From: Pedobacter sp. KBW06 | GTDB taxonomy: Bacteria > Bacteroidota > Bacteroidia > Sphingobacteriales > Sphingobacteriaceae | Direction: 5' to 3' | Assembly (NCBI RefSeq): GCF_003852525.1 | Contig: NZ_QAJL01000004.1 | Location: 69,258-133,257 of the forward strand | DNA length: 64,000 nt | Shown: piece by piece, positions 15,996-24,054 of the stretch | How positions within the stretch are numbered: the first letter of the stretch is position 1 | Layout: each line of letters opens with the position of its first letter | Translations under genes and position numbers: made by a program | The notes under the pieces: model-generated | What the model saw: the letters and a program-made list of their open reading frames with translations, nothing else | Database searches by the model: none | What the model was told of the DNA's origin: nothing

Positions 15996-17243
15996 TTGAA
16001 AACACTTTTCACGGCATTTTTCTGCCTGTCGGCCTTAACTCTTTGCGCTAAAAGTACCCCTTCCTTAGAAAACAAGTCCATCCTCAGTTCAGGTCCTTCT
16101 GACAGTTTAAAACTTGATAGTCTGATCAGAAAACAAGCATTTAAATTCGAAAAAGGAAACTTTGAGGGCCCGGGCTGGGAGTTCCTTCAAAAAGAAATCG
16201 CAACTACTCAGTTTCTGATGATAGGTGAACAGCATGGAGAAGCTGAAATTCCTGTTTTTACAACCAGAATAGCAGAGATCTTCAAACCGACAGCATTAGT
16301 AACTGAAATCGATCCATTTAGTGCCATGCGTCTAAAGAAGTTAAGCGTTCAGCCAGAGAAATATTCCTCGCATTTTAAACAAAATCCATATGATTTTGCC
16401 TTTTATTCCTGGGAGCCGGAGATGGAACTGGCCAGACAAATGCAATTAAAAAAAATTGACATCTGGGGACTAAACGAGCTCAATACCATGGGTCTTGGCA
16501 GCTTTTTCGAGATGCTGGCCAATGAAGCAAAGTCACCCGCCAACAGGAAAAAAGCATTGCAAAAGAAAGAAGAATGCTTTAAATGGGATTTACCCATTTA
16601 TCAGGATTTAAACAGATACGGTGATTTCAGGGGATATCATATCACAACAGCCGCCGTCGACTCCCTTCTTATTGATTTCCAAAAGGAAAGTAAGTTATCG
16701 AAACAAATGCTGAACTACCTTAAACTGAGTATCCCTGCCTTTGGGAATAGAAGCTACCCGTTAAGGACAAACCTGATGAAGAAAAATCTGATGAACTACC
16801 TTTCCCCTTATATTACCAGCGATGAAATTAAGGTTCCCAAATTGCTTTTTAAGCTTGGTGCCAATCATCTTCCCCGCACAAATGATCTTAAAGGAGTCTT
16901 TGAGGTAGGAAACCTCGCAGACAATATTGCGGCATCGGCTAATAAAAAACCTTTACATATCCTGATATATGGTAAAGAAGGAACCATCAATGTCATGGGG
17001 CCAGTCAATAATAAACTGGCAATCCAGCCTAATACTGATGATAAGGGTGATGACTTAGGTATGCTCAGCCCATTTACCGCAAAGCTGAAGAACAAAGAAT
17101 GGGCAACTTTTGACTTAAGACCGATTCGAAATGCTGTGTTTATGGGCAAGCTTAAAATCTCTGAGCCGATGAAAGAATGGATTAACGGCTATGACTTGCT
17201 GGTGGTATTTTCGGAAAGCACCGGAAGCAGGTTTATCGAATAA
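15996..17243 (+). CDS. Secreted EreA/ChaN-like protein, putative hydrolase
   Basis: A 415-residue protein beginning at TTG 15996 with signal peptide MKTLFTAFFCLSALTLCA. The mature part has FLMIGEQHGEAEIPVF (about 70-85), which resembles the GE-x-HG motif of erythromycin esterase and the ChaN/TIKI superfamily, then an acidic TEIDPFSA and later KLGANHLPRTND, a position where the superfamily has a conserved histidine. The shared fold suggests hydrolase or haem-binding activity, but the substrate is unknown. It is monocistronic between the 15794 hairpin and the ahcY promoter. Confidence 0.55.
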   Translation: MKTLFTAFFCLSALTLCAKSTPSLENKSILSSGPSDSLKLDSLIRKQAFKFEKGNFEGPGWEFLQKEIATTQFLMIGEQHGEAEIPVFTTRIAEIFKPTALVTEIDPFSAMRLKKLSVQPEKYSSHFKQNPYDFAFYSWEPEMELARQMQLKKIDIWGLNELNTMGLGSFFEMLANEAKSPANRKKALQKKEECFKWDLPIYQDLNRYGDFRGYHITTAAVDSLLIDFQKESKLSKQMLNYLKLSIPAFGNRSYPLRTNLMKKNLMNYLSPYITSDEIKVPKLLFKLGANHLPRTNDLKGVFEVGNLADNIAASANKKPLHILIYGKEGTINVMGPVNNKLAIQPNTDDKGDDLGMLSPFTAKLKNKEWATFDLRPIRNAVFMGKLKISEPMKEWINGYDLLVVFSESTGSRFIE

Positions 17244-17346
17244 CAATTTTGCTAATAACCTTCAGGAGTAGCACAAACATTTCTCAAAAAAACAAAACCA
17301 TGTAAATGTCATGTTAACAAACTGACACTTTATCGCAGACAACGCT

Positions 17347-17378
17347 TTTGAATTTGGCCAAACTATTGTGTAATTTTG
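17347..17378 (+). promoter_or_regulatory. Promoter of ahcY
   Basis: TTTG (17347-17350), 20 bases, TAATTTTG (17371-17378): a complete Bacteroidetes promoter. It leaves a leader of about 95 bases before the ATG at 17480; I see no recognised riboswitch in that leader. Confidence 0.8.
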
Positions 17379-17479
17379 CAAAAGAAAAATTTGAGTTTGA
17401 AAAAAGCTGTGCAAGTTGCTCAGCATAAATACGAAAAGCTCATTAATCGTTACAATTCAACAACTTAAAAAACAAAAAT

Positions 17480-18796
17480 ATGTCATCAGTAGAGACAACT
17501 TACGTTCCTTATAAAGTTAAGGACATTTCACTGGCAGAATGGGGTCGTAAAGAGATTGGGTTAGCAGAGGCAGAGATGCCAGGCCTAATGTCATTACGCG
17601 AAGAATTCGGTCCTTCAAAACCACTAAAAGGTGCGCGCATCGCAGGATGTTTGCACATGACTATCCAGACTGCAGTTTTAATTGAAACTTTGGTTGAACT
17701 GGGTGCTGAAGTTACCTGGTCATCATGCAATATCTTTTCTACACAGGATCACGCTGCTGCTGCTATTGCTGCTGCAGGAATTCAGGTTTATGCCTGGAAA
17801 GGTCTGAATGAAGTAGATTTCGACTGGTGTATTGAGCAAACTTTACATTTTGGTCCGGAGCGTCAGCCATTAAACATGATCTTAGATGATGGTGGTGATT
17901 TAACCAACATGGTATTCGATAAATACCCTGAGCTGATTGCTGCAATTAAAGGATTATCTGAAGAAACTACTACAGGTGTTCACCGTCTGTATGAGCGCAT
18001 GAAAAATGGCACTTTACATTTACCTGCGATCAACGTTAATGATTCAGTTACCAAATCTAAATTCGACAATAAATACGGTTGCCGTGAGTCATTGGTTGAT
18101 GCGATCCGTCGTGCAACTGATGTAATGATGGCTGGTAAAGTTGCTGTTGTTGCTGGTTACGGTGATGTGGGTAAAGGTTCCGCGGAATCATTAAGTTCAC
18201 AAGGTGTACGTGTAATTGTATCTGAAATTGACCCGATCTGTGCATTACAGGCAGCAATGGAAGGATATGAAGTAAAAAAATTCGCTACAGCAGTTAAAGA
18301 AGCTGACATCGTAGTAACCACTACCGGTAACTGTGATATCGTTCGTGCAGAACACTTCAAACTGATGAAAGACAAAACTATCGTTTGTAACATTGGTCAC
18401 TTCGATAATGAAATCGATGTTGCCTGGTTAAATTCAAACTATGGTGATACTAAAATTGAGATCAAACCTCAGGTTGACAAATATACCATTGACGGTAAAG
18501 ACATCATCCTATTGGCTGAAGGTCGTTTGGTAAACTTAGGTTGTGCTACAGGTCACCCAAGTTTCGTAATGTCGAACTCTTTCACCAACCAAACTTTAGC
18601 GCAGTTAGAGCTTTGGACAAATACAGATAAATATGAGAACAAAGTTTATGTTCTTCCTAAATACCTTGATGAAAAAGTTGCCCGTTTACACTTAGCAAAA
18701 ATTGGTGTGGAACTGGATGTTTTAGATCAACATCAAGCGGATTATATTGGTGTACCAGTTGAAGGTCCATTCAAGCCTGAAGCTTACAGATACTAG
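17480..18796 (+). CDS. ahcY: Adenosylhomocysteinase
   Basis: Cytosolic NAD-dependent enzyme that splits S-adenosylhomocysteine to adenosine and homocysteine, relieving product inhibition of methyltransferases. The 438-residue protein has the NAD-binding GYGDVGKG at residues 226-233, SSCNIFSTQDHAAAA in the substrate domain, the NLGCATGHPSFVMS signature near the C-terminus and the conserved KPEAYRY end. Codon use is unusually regular, as expected for a highly expressed gene. It ends at a strong terminator and is monocistronic. Confidence 0.97.
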   Translation: MSSVETTYVPYKVKDISLAEWGRKEIGLAEAEMPGLMSLREEFGPSKPLKGARIAGCLHMTIQTAVLIETLVELGAEVTWSSCNIFSTQDHAAAAIAAAGIQVYAWKGLNEVDFDWCIEQTLHFGPERQPLNMILDDGGDLTNMVFDKYPELIAAIKGLSEETTTGVHRLYERMKNGTLHLPAINVNDSVTKSKFDNKYGCRESLVDAIRRATDVMMAGKVAVVAGYGDVGKGSAESLSSQGVRVIVSEIDPICALQAAMEGYEVKKFATAVKEADIVVTTTGNCDIVRAEHFKLMKDKTIVCNIGHFDNEIDVAWLNSNYGDTKIEIKPQVDKYTIDGKDIILLAEGRLVNLGCATGHPSFVMSNSFTNQTLAQLELWTNTDKYENKVYVLPKYLDEKVARLHLAKIGVELDVLDQHQADYIGVPVEGPFKPEAYRY

Positions 18797-18811
18797 AAAT
18801 ATCTTTTCAAT

Positions 18812-18847
18812 AAAAAGGGCTGCTGTGTAAAACAGCAGCCCTTTTTT
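18812..18847. terminator. Bidirectional terminator between ahcY and the convergent TonB receptor
   Basis: AAAAAGGGCTGCTG (18812-18825) pairs with CAGCAGCCCTTTTT (18833-18846) around a 7-base loop, with T and A tracts on both sides. Confidence 0.9.
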
Positions 18848-18864
18848 CATGAAGCAGTATTCAA

Positions 18865-20886
18865 CTAAAGCGTTGTACTCAATGCTAAGGCAACTGTTCT
18901 TGGCATCTTTCCCAACATGCTTTCTTTTTGGTGCTGAACAATGTTTCTTCCAATTACATTGACCCTAAACCCTTTAAAGGTTTTATTCGACATCACAGAC
19001 TTGAAATCATATCCCAGTGAAAGGAAATTCAGGTTCAGATAGGTCGCCTTTCTGGTATTAAGTTTCAGGACAGATCCATATTCAAGAAAGGTTTCCGGCT
19101 GCTTAAAATAAGCATACCCATTCACATCCAAAGAGAAATTGCCATAAGCAAACTGATGTTGCATTCCCATTTGTAGTGGCTGATTGTTTTTACCATCATC
19201 ATTCAATTGGAAAAAAGATTCTCGCAAACTACTCCTCTTTACGCGGTTTTTGTAGATGCTTAAACCTGTAGTCCATCTAAAAGGGGTATTTCTGAAAATA
19301 TCTGCGGACGACCAGAGCCTCCAACCTTCGGTTTTTGATTCCGTCTCCAGATTGACCCCGGCAAGGCCATCGCCACCTGTTGGCAGACTGATCCTTAAAT
19401 AACTATAGTTATTACTTCTGAACCAATCTCCGGAAACACGTAACCTATTGTTGAAGAAAGCGGTATTGATGCCGTAATTCTGCATGCTCAGTTTATCTCT
19501 GTCCCTGTTCAAAACGAATCCAATATAGTTTTCAGAGCCGGTACTGATCTCAACCGGAGTTCTGTATTGACCGAAAGCAGCGAAAAGCTGCAGCTGAGAA
19601 ATTCCATCAATGTCTTTGACCAGGGCGTTCTTTAAATTCAATTTTGCTGCATAATATGGAGCGTACATGCCTTTCTTTTTATTCTCCAGCAAAGATTCAT
19701 TCACACTAAACCCATCTCTTCTGACACCCGCCTGCAGGAACAAAATATCATATAAATTAACGGAAAGATCTCCAATCAGGCTATGCAGACCAGACTTTCC
19801 ACCAGTCCGGGTCTCTGAAGTCGATAAAGTAGTGGAAGGCACTCCGTTTGTCTCCTGATAATATATAGCGGACTGCATTCCCTTTTGATCAATACGCTCA
19901 AACTGATAGATTCCCGCTACTTTAAATTTAACCCGGTCCTGATGAATACCAAAAGAATAGTTCAGGTTATTCATAACGGAAAAATTATTGATTTTAAGAT
20001 TTCCGGCCTCATTTGAGATAACCCGCGGCATACCTGGCATATCGTTAGTCCCCTGCAATTCATTTTCATTTCTCAGGCTTTGTTTCAATACATTAAATTC
20101 ATTCAGTAGTCCTTTAACCGGTCTTATTGCAGCGGTAAAAAATCCATTCCAATGGTCTATATCAATTTTGTTTTCTGACCGGTAGAGGTTATTGGCTCTT
20201 CCTCCCCACTCACTGTTCTCGAAATTAGCAGGAGCATAATTTACGCTTGCACCAAGATCAAGCCATTTTAAAGGTCGGTATCTGACATTTCCATTTAGCT
20301 GAAACTGTTCATCCCGGTCGATCTTTTCGGCATAGATATAAGAATTACGATAAGTCGCCGAGCCCCTCCAGGAAATTTTATCAGACCCCTCTGCAAGGAT
20401 CACATTATAACTTTGAGGATACATTCGCTTGTTGTCAGATCCTTCTTTTGGAAAAGTCACGCCTGCCAGAACATTTGCAGTTGCAGAAAAGGCCTGGTTA
20501 AACCCCGCTGTTTTAGTACGGATAAGAACAATACTTCTTCCGGAATTTTTTACCCCGAACTTACTAGCCAGACCGCCTCTATAATAGGAAATATCTTCAA
20601 TGTTGTAAATGTTAATGGCATTCACATTATTCCAGACCAGCCCATCCACCACGAATACCAGTTCATTATATAGCGGGGCTGTTTGCTGCTGACTTAAGCC
20701 AGGCAGACGGCCAAGCAATAATTCTGTTAACGATGAACCCGGAAAATTTTTAAGGTCCTCCCCTTTGATCACCACATCAGGCTGATCAATCCAGGTATCT
20801 TTATTTGGTGATGATCCCGTTGTCTCTTGTGCCATACCCTGCAAAGAAAGCAGGGATATGCCAATAAGAAAGAGCATTTTCTTCAT
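18865..20886 (-). CDS. TonB-dependent receptor with plug domain (SusC/RagA-like, no N-terminal extension)
   Basis: Outer-membrane beta-barrel transporter of 673 residues with signal peptide MKKMLFLIGISLLSLQGMAQ. A plug domain spans about 35-130 (VVIKGEDLKNFPGSSLTELL, LVFVVDGLVWNN, YRGGLASKFG), followed by a barrel. It lacks the carboxypeptidase-like and STN domains of most SusC-type receptors and has no SusD partner, so it may be a small lone receptor for an unknown ligand. The protein ends in STTL rather than the usual terminal aromatic residue. Confidence 0.85.
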   Translation of the reverse strand: MKKMLFLIGISLLSLQGMAQETTGSSPNKDTWIDQPDVVIKGEDLKNFPGSSLTELLLGRLPGLSQQQTAPLYNELVFVVDGLVWNNVNAINIYNIEDISYYRGGLASKFGVKNSGRSIVLIRTKTAGFNQAFSATANVLAGVTFPKEGSDNKRMYPQSYNVILAEGSDKISWRGSATYRNSYIYAEKIDRDEQFQLNGNVRYRPLKWLDLGASVNYAPANFENSEWGGRANNLYRSENKIDIDHWNGFFTAAIRPVKGLLNEFNVLKQSLRNENELQGTNDMPGMPRVISNEAGNLKINNFSVMNNLNYSFGIHQDRVKFKVAGIYQFERIDQKGMQSAIYYQETNGVPSTTLSTSETRTGGKSGLHSLIGDLSVNLYDILFLQAGVRRDGFSVNESLLENKKKGMYAPYYAAKLNLKNALVKDIDGISQLQLFAAFGQYRTPVEISTGSENYIGFVLNRDRDKLSMQNYGINTAFFNNRLRVSGDWFRSNNYSYLRISLPTGGDGLAGVNLETESKTEGWRLWSSADIFRNTPFRWTTGLSIYKNRVKRSSLRESFFQLNDDGKNNQPLQMGMQHQFAYGNFSLDVNGYAYFKQPETFLEYGSVLKLNTRKATYLNLNFLSLGYDFKSVMSNKTFKGFRVNVIGRNIVQHQKESMLGKMPRTVALALSTTL

Positions 20887-20906
20887 ACTGTTTTTATTTT
20901 TTCTGA

Positions 20907-20914
20907 CAAAAATA
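20907..20914 (-). promoter_or_regulatory. -7 promoter box of the TonB receptor gene
   Basis: Minus-strand TATTTTTG about 20 bases before the ATG at 20886; no clear -33 element. Confidence 0.5.
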
Positions 20915-20959
20915 TAAAAAAGCAGATATCATTAACTCTGAATTAAAAAATAATCAACG

Positions 20960-22531
20960 CTATAGACTTTGCTGTGGTAAAGTGCTCGCATTTCCATCTC
21001 TGATGGCCTGGTAATGTGGCGACATGATCTCAACTCCAGCTGCATCAAAAGCCTCATGGATGTTCTTATGAAGCTCGGAGTAAATCAGGGCCATAATTTC
21101 CGGCTTATTAACATAAGCATTGACCTGATAGGATACATACCAATCGTCCAGACTGGTTTGCAATACAAATGGCTGTTTTTCTTTAACCACTCCTTCTGTC
21201 GCCAATGCCGCATTGATCAGCAGACCATGAATGGTTTGCCAGGGGATATCATATCCCAGTGTCAGGGTAGAATGAATAATCAACCCTTCGTTCCCACATA
21301 AACTGGTATAATTGACCGTATTCCCATTTAAAATTGCACTGTTAGGAATGGTTATGATTTCATTCTTTATGGTTTTTAACCTGGTAACGAGTAAAGATTT
21401 TTCGAGCACTGCCCCGGTAATGTCCCCTATTTTAACGACATCCCCAAGTTTAAAAGGCCGCATATAGGTGATCACCATACCTGCAACCCCATTGCTGATG
21501 GCAGAAGAAGAGCCAAAAGAAATCAGGAGTCCTAAAAACACAGAGACTCCTTTGAAAATCTCAGAATTGGAGCCTGGAATAAATGGCCAGATCACGACCA
21601 GCATAAATGCATTGAGGACAATCTTTACAATATTATAGGTTGGCTTTGCCCAGTCGGGATAAAAACCATTCACTTTGAGTTTCTCCGTTTCTATTTCATC
21701 TGCCAGAAACTTAATTCCCTTTTTAATATAATGAAAGACAAAAACGATGACAACAATGGTAATCAGATTGGGAATAAAATTGATCGTTGCACTGAATATA
21801 TTTTTCAACGGATTCAGTACAAAACTAATCAGGCTATCTCCCCAGGGCTTTGTCCATGGAAAAAGACGGAATACCAGTGGGAGGGTAATGTAGATCAGTA
21901 AAAAGATCAGCAGAAATTTAAGCAGGTTCAGTGACCTTCCGATGAGTAACAGTTCGCTCCTCTTATTGATCAGTTCGTAATCTTTGATTTTAATGTTTCC
22001 GATTCTTTTCTGCAGTTTCACACTAATCCAGGCTCGGAAACGGTTGAAGTATTTATTTAAATAGAAGATCAGGGCCCCCAGGATCAATAAGATCAGAAGT
22101 CCTAAACCTGCGCGCTTCAACAATTCAGAAACATCAGTCTCACTTTTGTATTCTTTTACATTTTTTACAATGATCTGCTGGTATGTTTTTGCAAGCACCC
22201 CCTTGTCCATACGCACCGAATCTGCATCGGCCTTAGATAAACTGATCAGGATATTGCCCTTGTAGACCAGGTCAGTAACAAGAGAATCGTCTTGAATCTT
22301 GACAGAATCGGCCACAAAAAGAAGGTCTTCCGCTAATTTCTCTACCTTTTCTGAAGTTCGCTCTGCCCTTTCTGATGCAGATAAAGAACCCAATCTGTTT
22401 TTAATATGAAACAGCGTATCCTGATGTACAATAACAGGATATCCTTTCAGATCAACTTTAGCTTCCTGGGCGTACAATATGCTTTGTAAACTCAACAGGC
22501 ATAGAAATGTAAAAAGGGACTTTTTGAACAT
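20960..22531 (-). CDS. MscS-family mechanosensitive channel with periplasmic N-terminal region
   Basis: A 523-residue inner-membrane channel expected to open on osmotic downshock. A signal peptide (ending LYAQ, residue 22) precedes a polar periplasmic region (about 25-145), then several transmembrane helices between about 147 and 345. The MscS pore/beta domain begins near residue 345 with SSSAISNGVAGMVITYMRPF, followed by GDVVKIGDITGAV and ITIPNSAILNGNTVNYT. This is larger than E. coli MscS and resembles the extended MscS-like group. It is divergent from pdxJ with 64 bases between. Confidence 0.88.
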   Translation of the reverse strand: MFKKSLFTFLCLLSLQSILYAQEAKVDLKGYPVIVHQDTLFHIKNRLGSLSASERAERTSEKVEKLAEDLLFVADSVKIQDDSLVTDLVYKGNILISLSKADADSVRMDKGVLAKTYQQIIVKNVKEYKSETDVSELLKRAGLGLLILLILGALIFYLNKYFNRFRAWISVKLQKRIGNIKIKDYELINKRSELLLIGRSLNLLKFLLIFLLIYITLPLVFRLFPWTKPWGDSLISFVLNPLKNIFSATINFIPNLITIVVIVFVFHYIKKGIKFLADEIETEKLKVNGFYPDWAKPTYNIVKIVLNAFMLVVIWPFIPGSNSEIFKGVSVFLGLLISFGSSSAISNGVAGMVITYMRPFKLGDVVKIGDITGAVLEKSLLVTRLKTIKNEIITIPNSAILNGNTVNYTSLCGNEGLIIHSTLTLGYDIPWQTIHGLLINAALATEGVVKEKQPFVLQTSLDDWYVSYQVNAYVNKPEIMALIYSELHKNIHEAFDAAGVEIMSPHYQAIRDGNASTLPQQSL

Positions 22532-22595
22532 TGGTGTAAGAAATTATCGTGATAGCTGACAACAAAATAAGGAAATAATCCACTATTTTTACCTC

Positions 22596-23315
22596 ATGGC
22601 AAAATTATCTGTAAACATTAATAAAATCGCGACATTAAGAAACAGTCGCGGGGGTAACAATCCGGATTTGGTAAAGGTAGCGCTAGACTGTGAACGCTTT
22701 GGTGCAGAAGGCATCACCGTACATCCACGGCCAGATGAAAGGCATATCCGTTACCAGGATGTGTTCGACTTAAAAGCTGTAATTGCCACAGAGTTTAACA
22801 TTGAAGGCAATTGCCGGGAACAGAAATTCGTAGATCTTGTACTCGCCAACAAACCAGCACAGGTTACTTTAGTACCGGATACAGAAGGACAAATCACTTC
22901 CAATCACGGATGGGATACCATCAAAAATCAGGCATACCTTAAAGAGATGACAAGCTTATTCCAGTCTGCCGGAATCAGGGTTTCCATATTTGTAGACCCG
23001 GTAGTCGATATGATCGATGCAGCTGCGGAAAGCGGAACGGACCGGATCGAGCTCTATACCGAAGACTATGCACGTCATTACCATACCCATAAAGAACAAG
23101 CTATTCTTCCTTACGTTGCAGCAGCAGAAAGAGCCAACCAACTCGGCCTTGGTATCAATGCAGGTCATGATCTGGACCTTCATAACCTGAACTATTTTGC
23201 CGCCAATATTCCCGGACTACTGGAGGTAAGCATCGGCCATGCCTTAATCAGCGATGCATTATACCTTGGATTGGAGAATACCGTTCAAATGTATTTAAGA
23301 CAACTAAAAGACTAA
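22596..23315 (+). CDS. pdxJ: Pyridoxine 5'-phosphate synthase
   Basis: Condenses 3-amino-1-hydroxyacetone phosphate with deoxyxylulose phosphate to give pyridoxine phosphate (vitamin B6). The 239-residue TIM barrel has the conserved LSVNINKIATLRNSRGG start, EGITVHPRPDERHI, IELYTEDYA and the GINAGHDLDLHNL segment. Length is normal. A near-consensus box TATTTTTA at 22584-22591 sits a few bases before the ATG. A stem-loop element separates it from the next lipoprotein gene. Confidence 0.95.
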   Translation: MAKLSVNINKIATLRNSRGGNNPDLVKVALDCERFGAEGITVHPRPDERHIRYQDVFDLKAVIATEFNIEGNCREQKFVDLVLANKPAQVTLVPDTEGQITSNHGWDTIKNQAYLKEMTSLFQSAGIRVSIFVDPVVDMIDAAAESGTDRIELYTEDYARHYHTHKEQAILPYVAAAERANQLGLGINAGHDLDLHNLNYFAANIPGLLEVSIGHALISDALYLGLENTVQMYLRQLKD

Positions 23316-23326
23316 ATATTTCTCCG

Positions 23327-23388
23327 ATGAAACCGTCATGATCTTACAGATCAAAGAATGAGATTAAGATCATGACCGCTTCATAACC
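23327..23388 (+). repeat. Inverted-repeat element with CGCTTCATAACC tail, copy 1
   Basis: GTCATGATCTTA (23335-23346) is exactly repeated in inverse at 23365-23376 (18-base spacer); allowing two mismatches the arms extend to 23327-23346 and 23365-23384. The right arm continues into CGCTTCATAACC (23377-23388), a 12-base string also found after the right arm of the element at 44780-44836. Both copies lie a short distance upstream of a plus-strand gene. Confidence 0.7.
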
Positions 23389-23405
23389 ATAAAAAACATA
23401 CGCTT

Positions 23406-23978
23406 ATGAAAAACTTAACCTTATTAACGATCTCTGCAGTATTTCTTTTCTTTATCATCGGATGTAAAGGTGGCGCGGGCAACCTGGATGAAAGTACCGC
23501 AACAGATGTCATTACTGCACACCTGAAAGCAAACCCTGAATTCGAAAGTGTCCGGATCAATGTTGGAGAAATCAAATTCAGGAGTAAAAATGATAAGGTT
23601 GAGTTAGAGAAATACAAGGAGCTGGAAGGAAAAGGCCTGGTTGAAATGGCCTTACAGGATCAGAAAAAGAAATTCTTATCAAAAGACAGCGTCTATGTGT
23701 ATCAGGTCTCATTAACCGATAAATCAAAACCTTACGTCCTGAAACAGGATGCATCAAAGGCCACCCTCCGGGTGTTGGACTATGTTTTGGATCCCGAAAA
23801 ACCCATCACCCTGATTAAAGGTGATTCCAAGGTAGCGAGAGTCACAGTATCCTTAAAAAAGGAACAGAATGATTTCGCTATTTTCCTGAAAGACAAGGGA
23901 ACCGCGAGCAATTTCATCACAAAAACCTATAAATTAAAGTTCAAAAAAGAAGAAGGCTGGATACTGGTCGGGGATTAG
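23406..23978 (+). CDS. Uncharacterised lipoprotein
   Basis: A 190-residue protein with a lipoprotein signal (LFFIIGCKGG, modified cysteine at about residue 20). The mature part is rich in lysine and beta-prone residues and contains no motif I recognise. Anchoring in the inner or outer membrane is expected; export to the outer membrane cannot be decided. It lies between the repeat element and the gcvP promoter, apparently on its own. Confidence 0.7.
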   Translation: MKNLTLLTISAVFLFFIIGCKGGAGNLDESTATDVITAHLKANPEFESVRINVGEIKFRSKNDKVELEKYKELEGKGLVEMALQDQKKKFLSKDSVYVYQVSLTDKSKPYVLKQDASKATLRVLDYVLDPEKPITLIKGDSKVARVTVSLKKEQNDFAIFLKDKGTASNFITKTYKLKFKKEEGWILVGD

Positions 23979-24022
23979 TTTTATCAAAGTCTTTTACGCT
24001 TAGAGCTAAGGGGATTTTTTAT

Positions 24023-24030
24023 TACCTTTG
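24023..24030 (+). promoter_or_regulatory. -7 promoter box of gcvP
   Basis: TACCTTTG matches TAnnTTTG and lies 24 bases before the ATG at 24055. The longest frame opens at a TTG (24028) inside this box, so that start is rejected. Confidence 0.65.
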
Positions 24031-24054
24031 CGGAACTTTTTATATATAGATTTC

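Noticed and set aside
17384..17479. Possible SAH/SAM riboswitch in the ahcY leader
   Set aside because: The 95-base leader shows only a weak short stem and none of the conserved features of known SAH or SAM riboswitch classes that I can recall.
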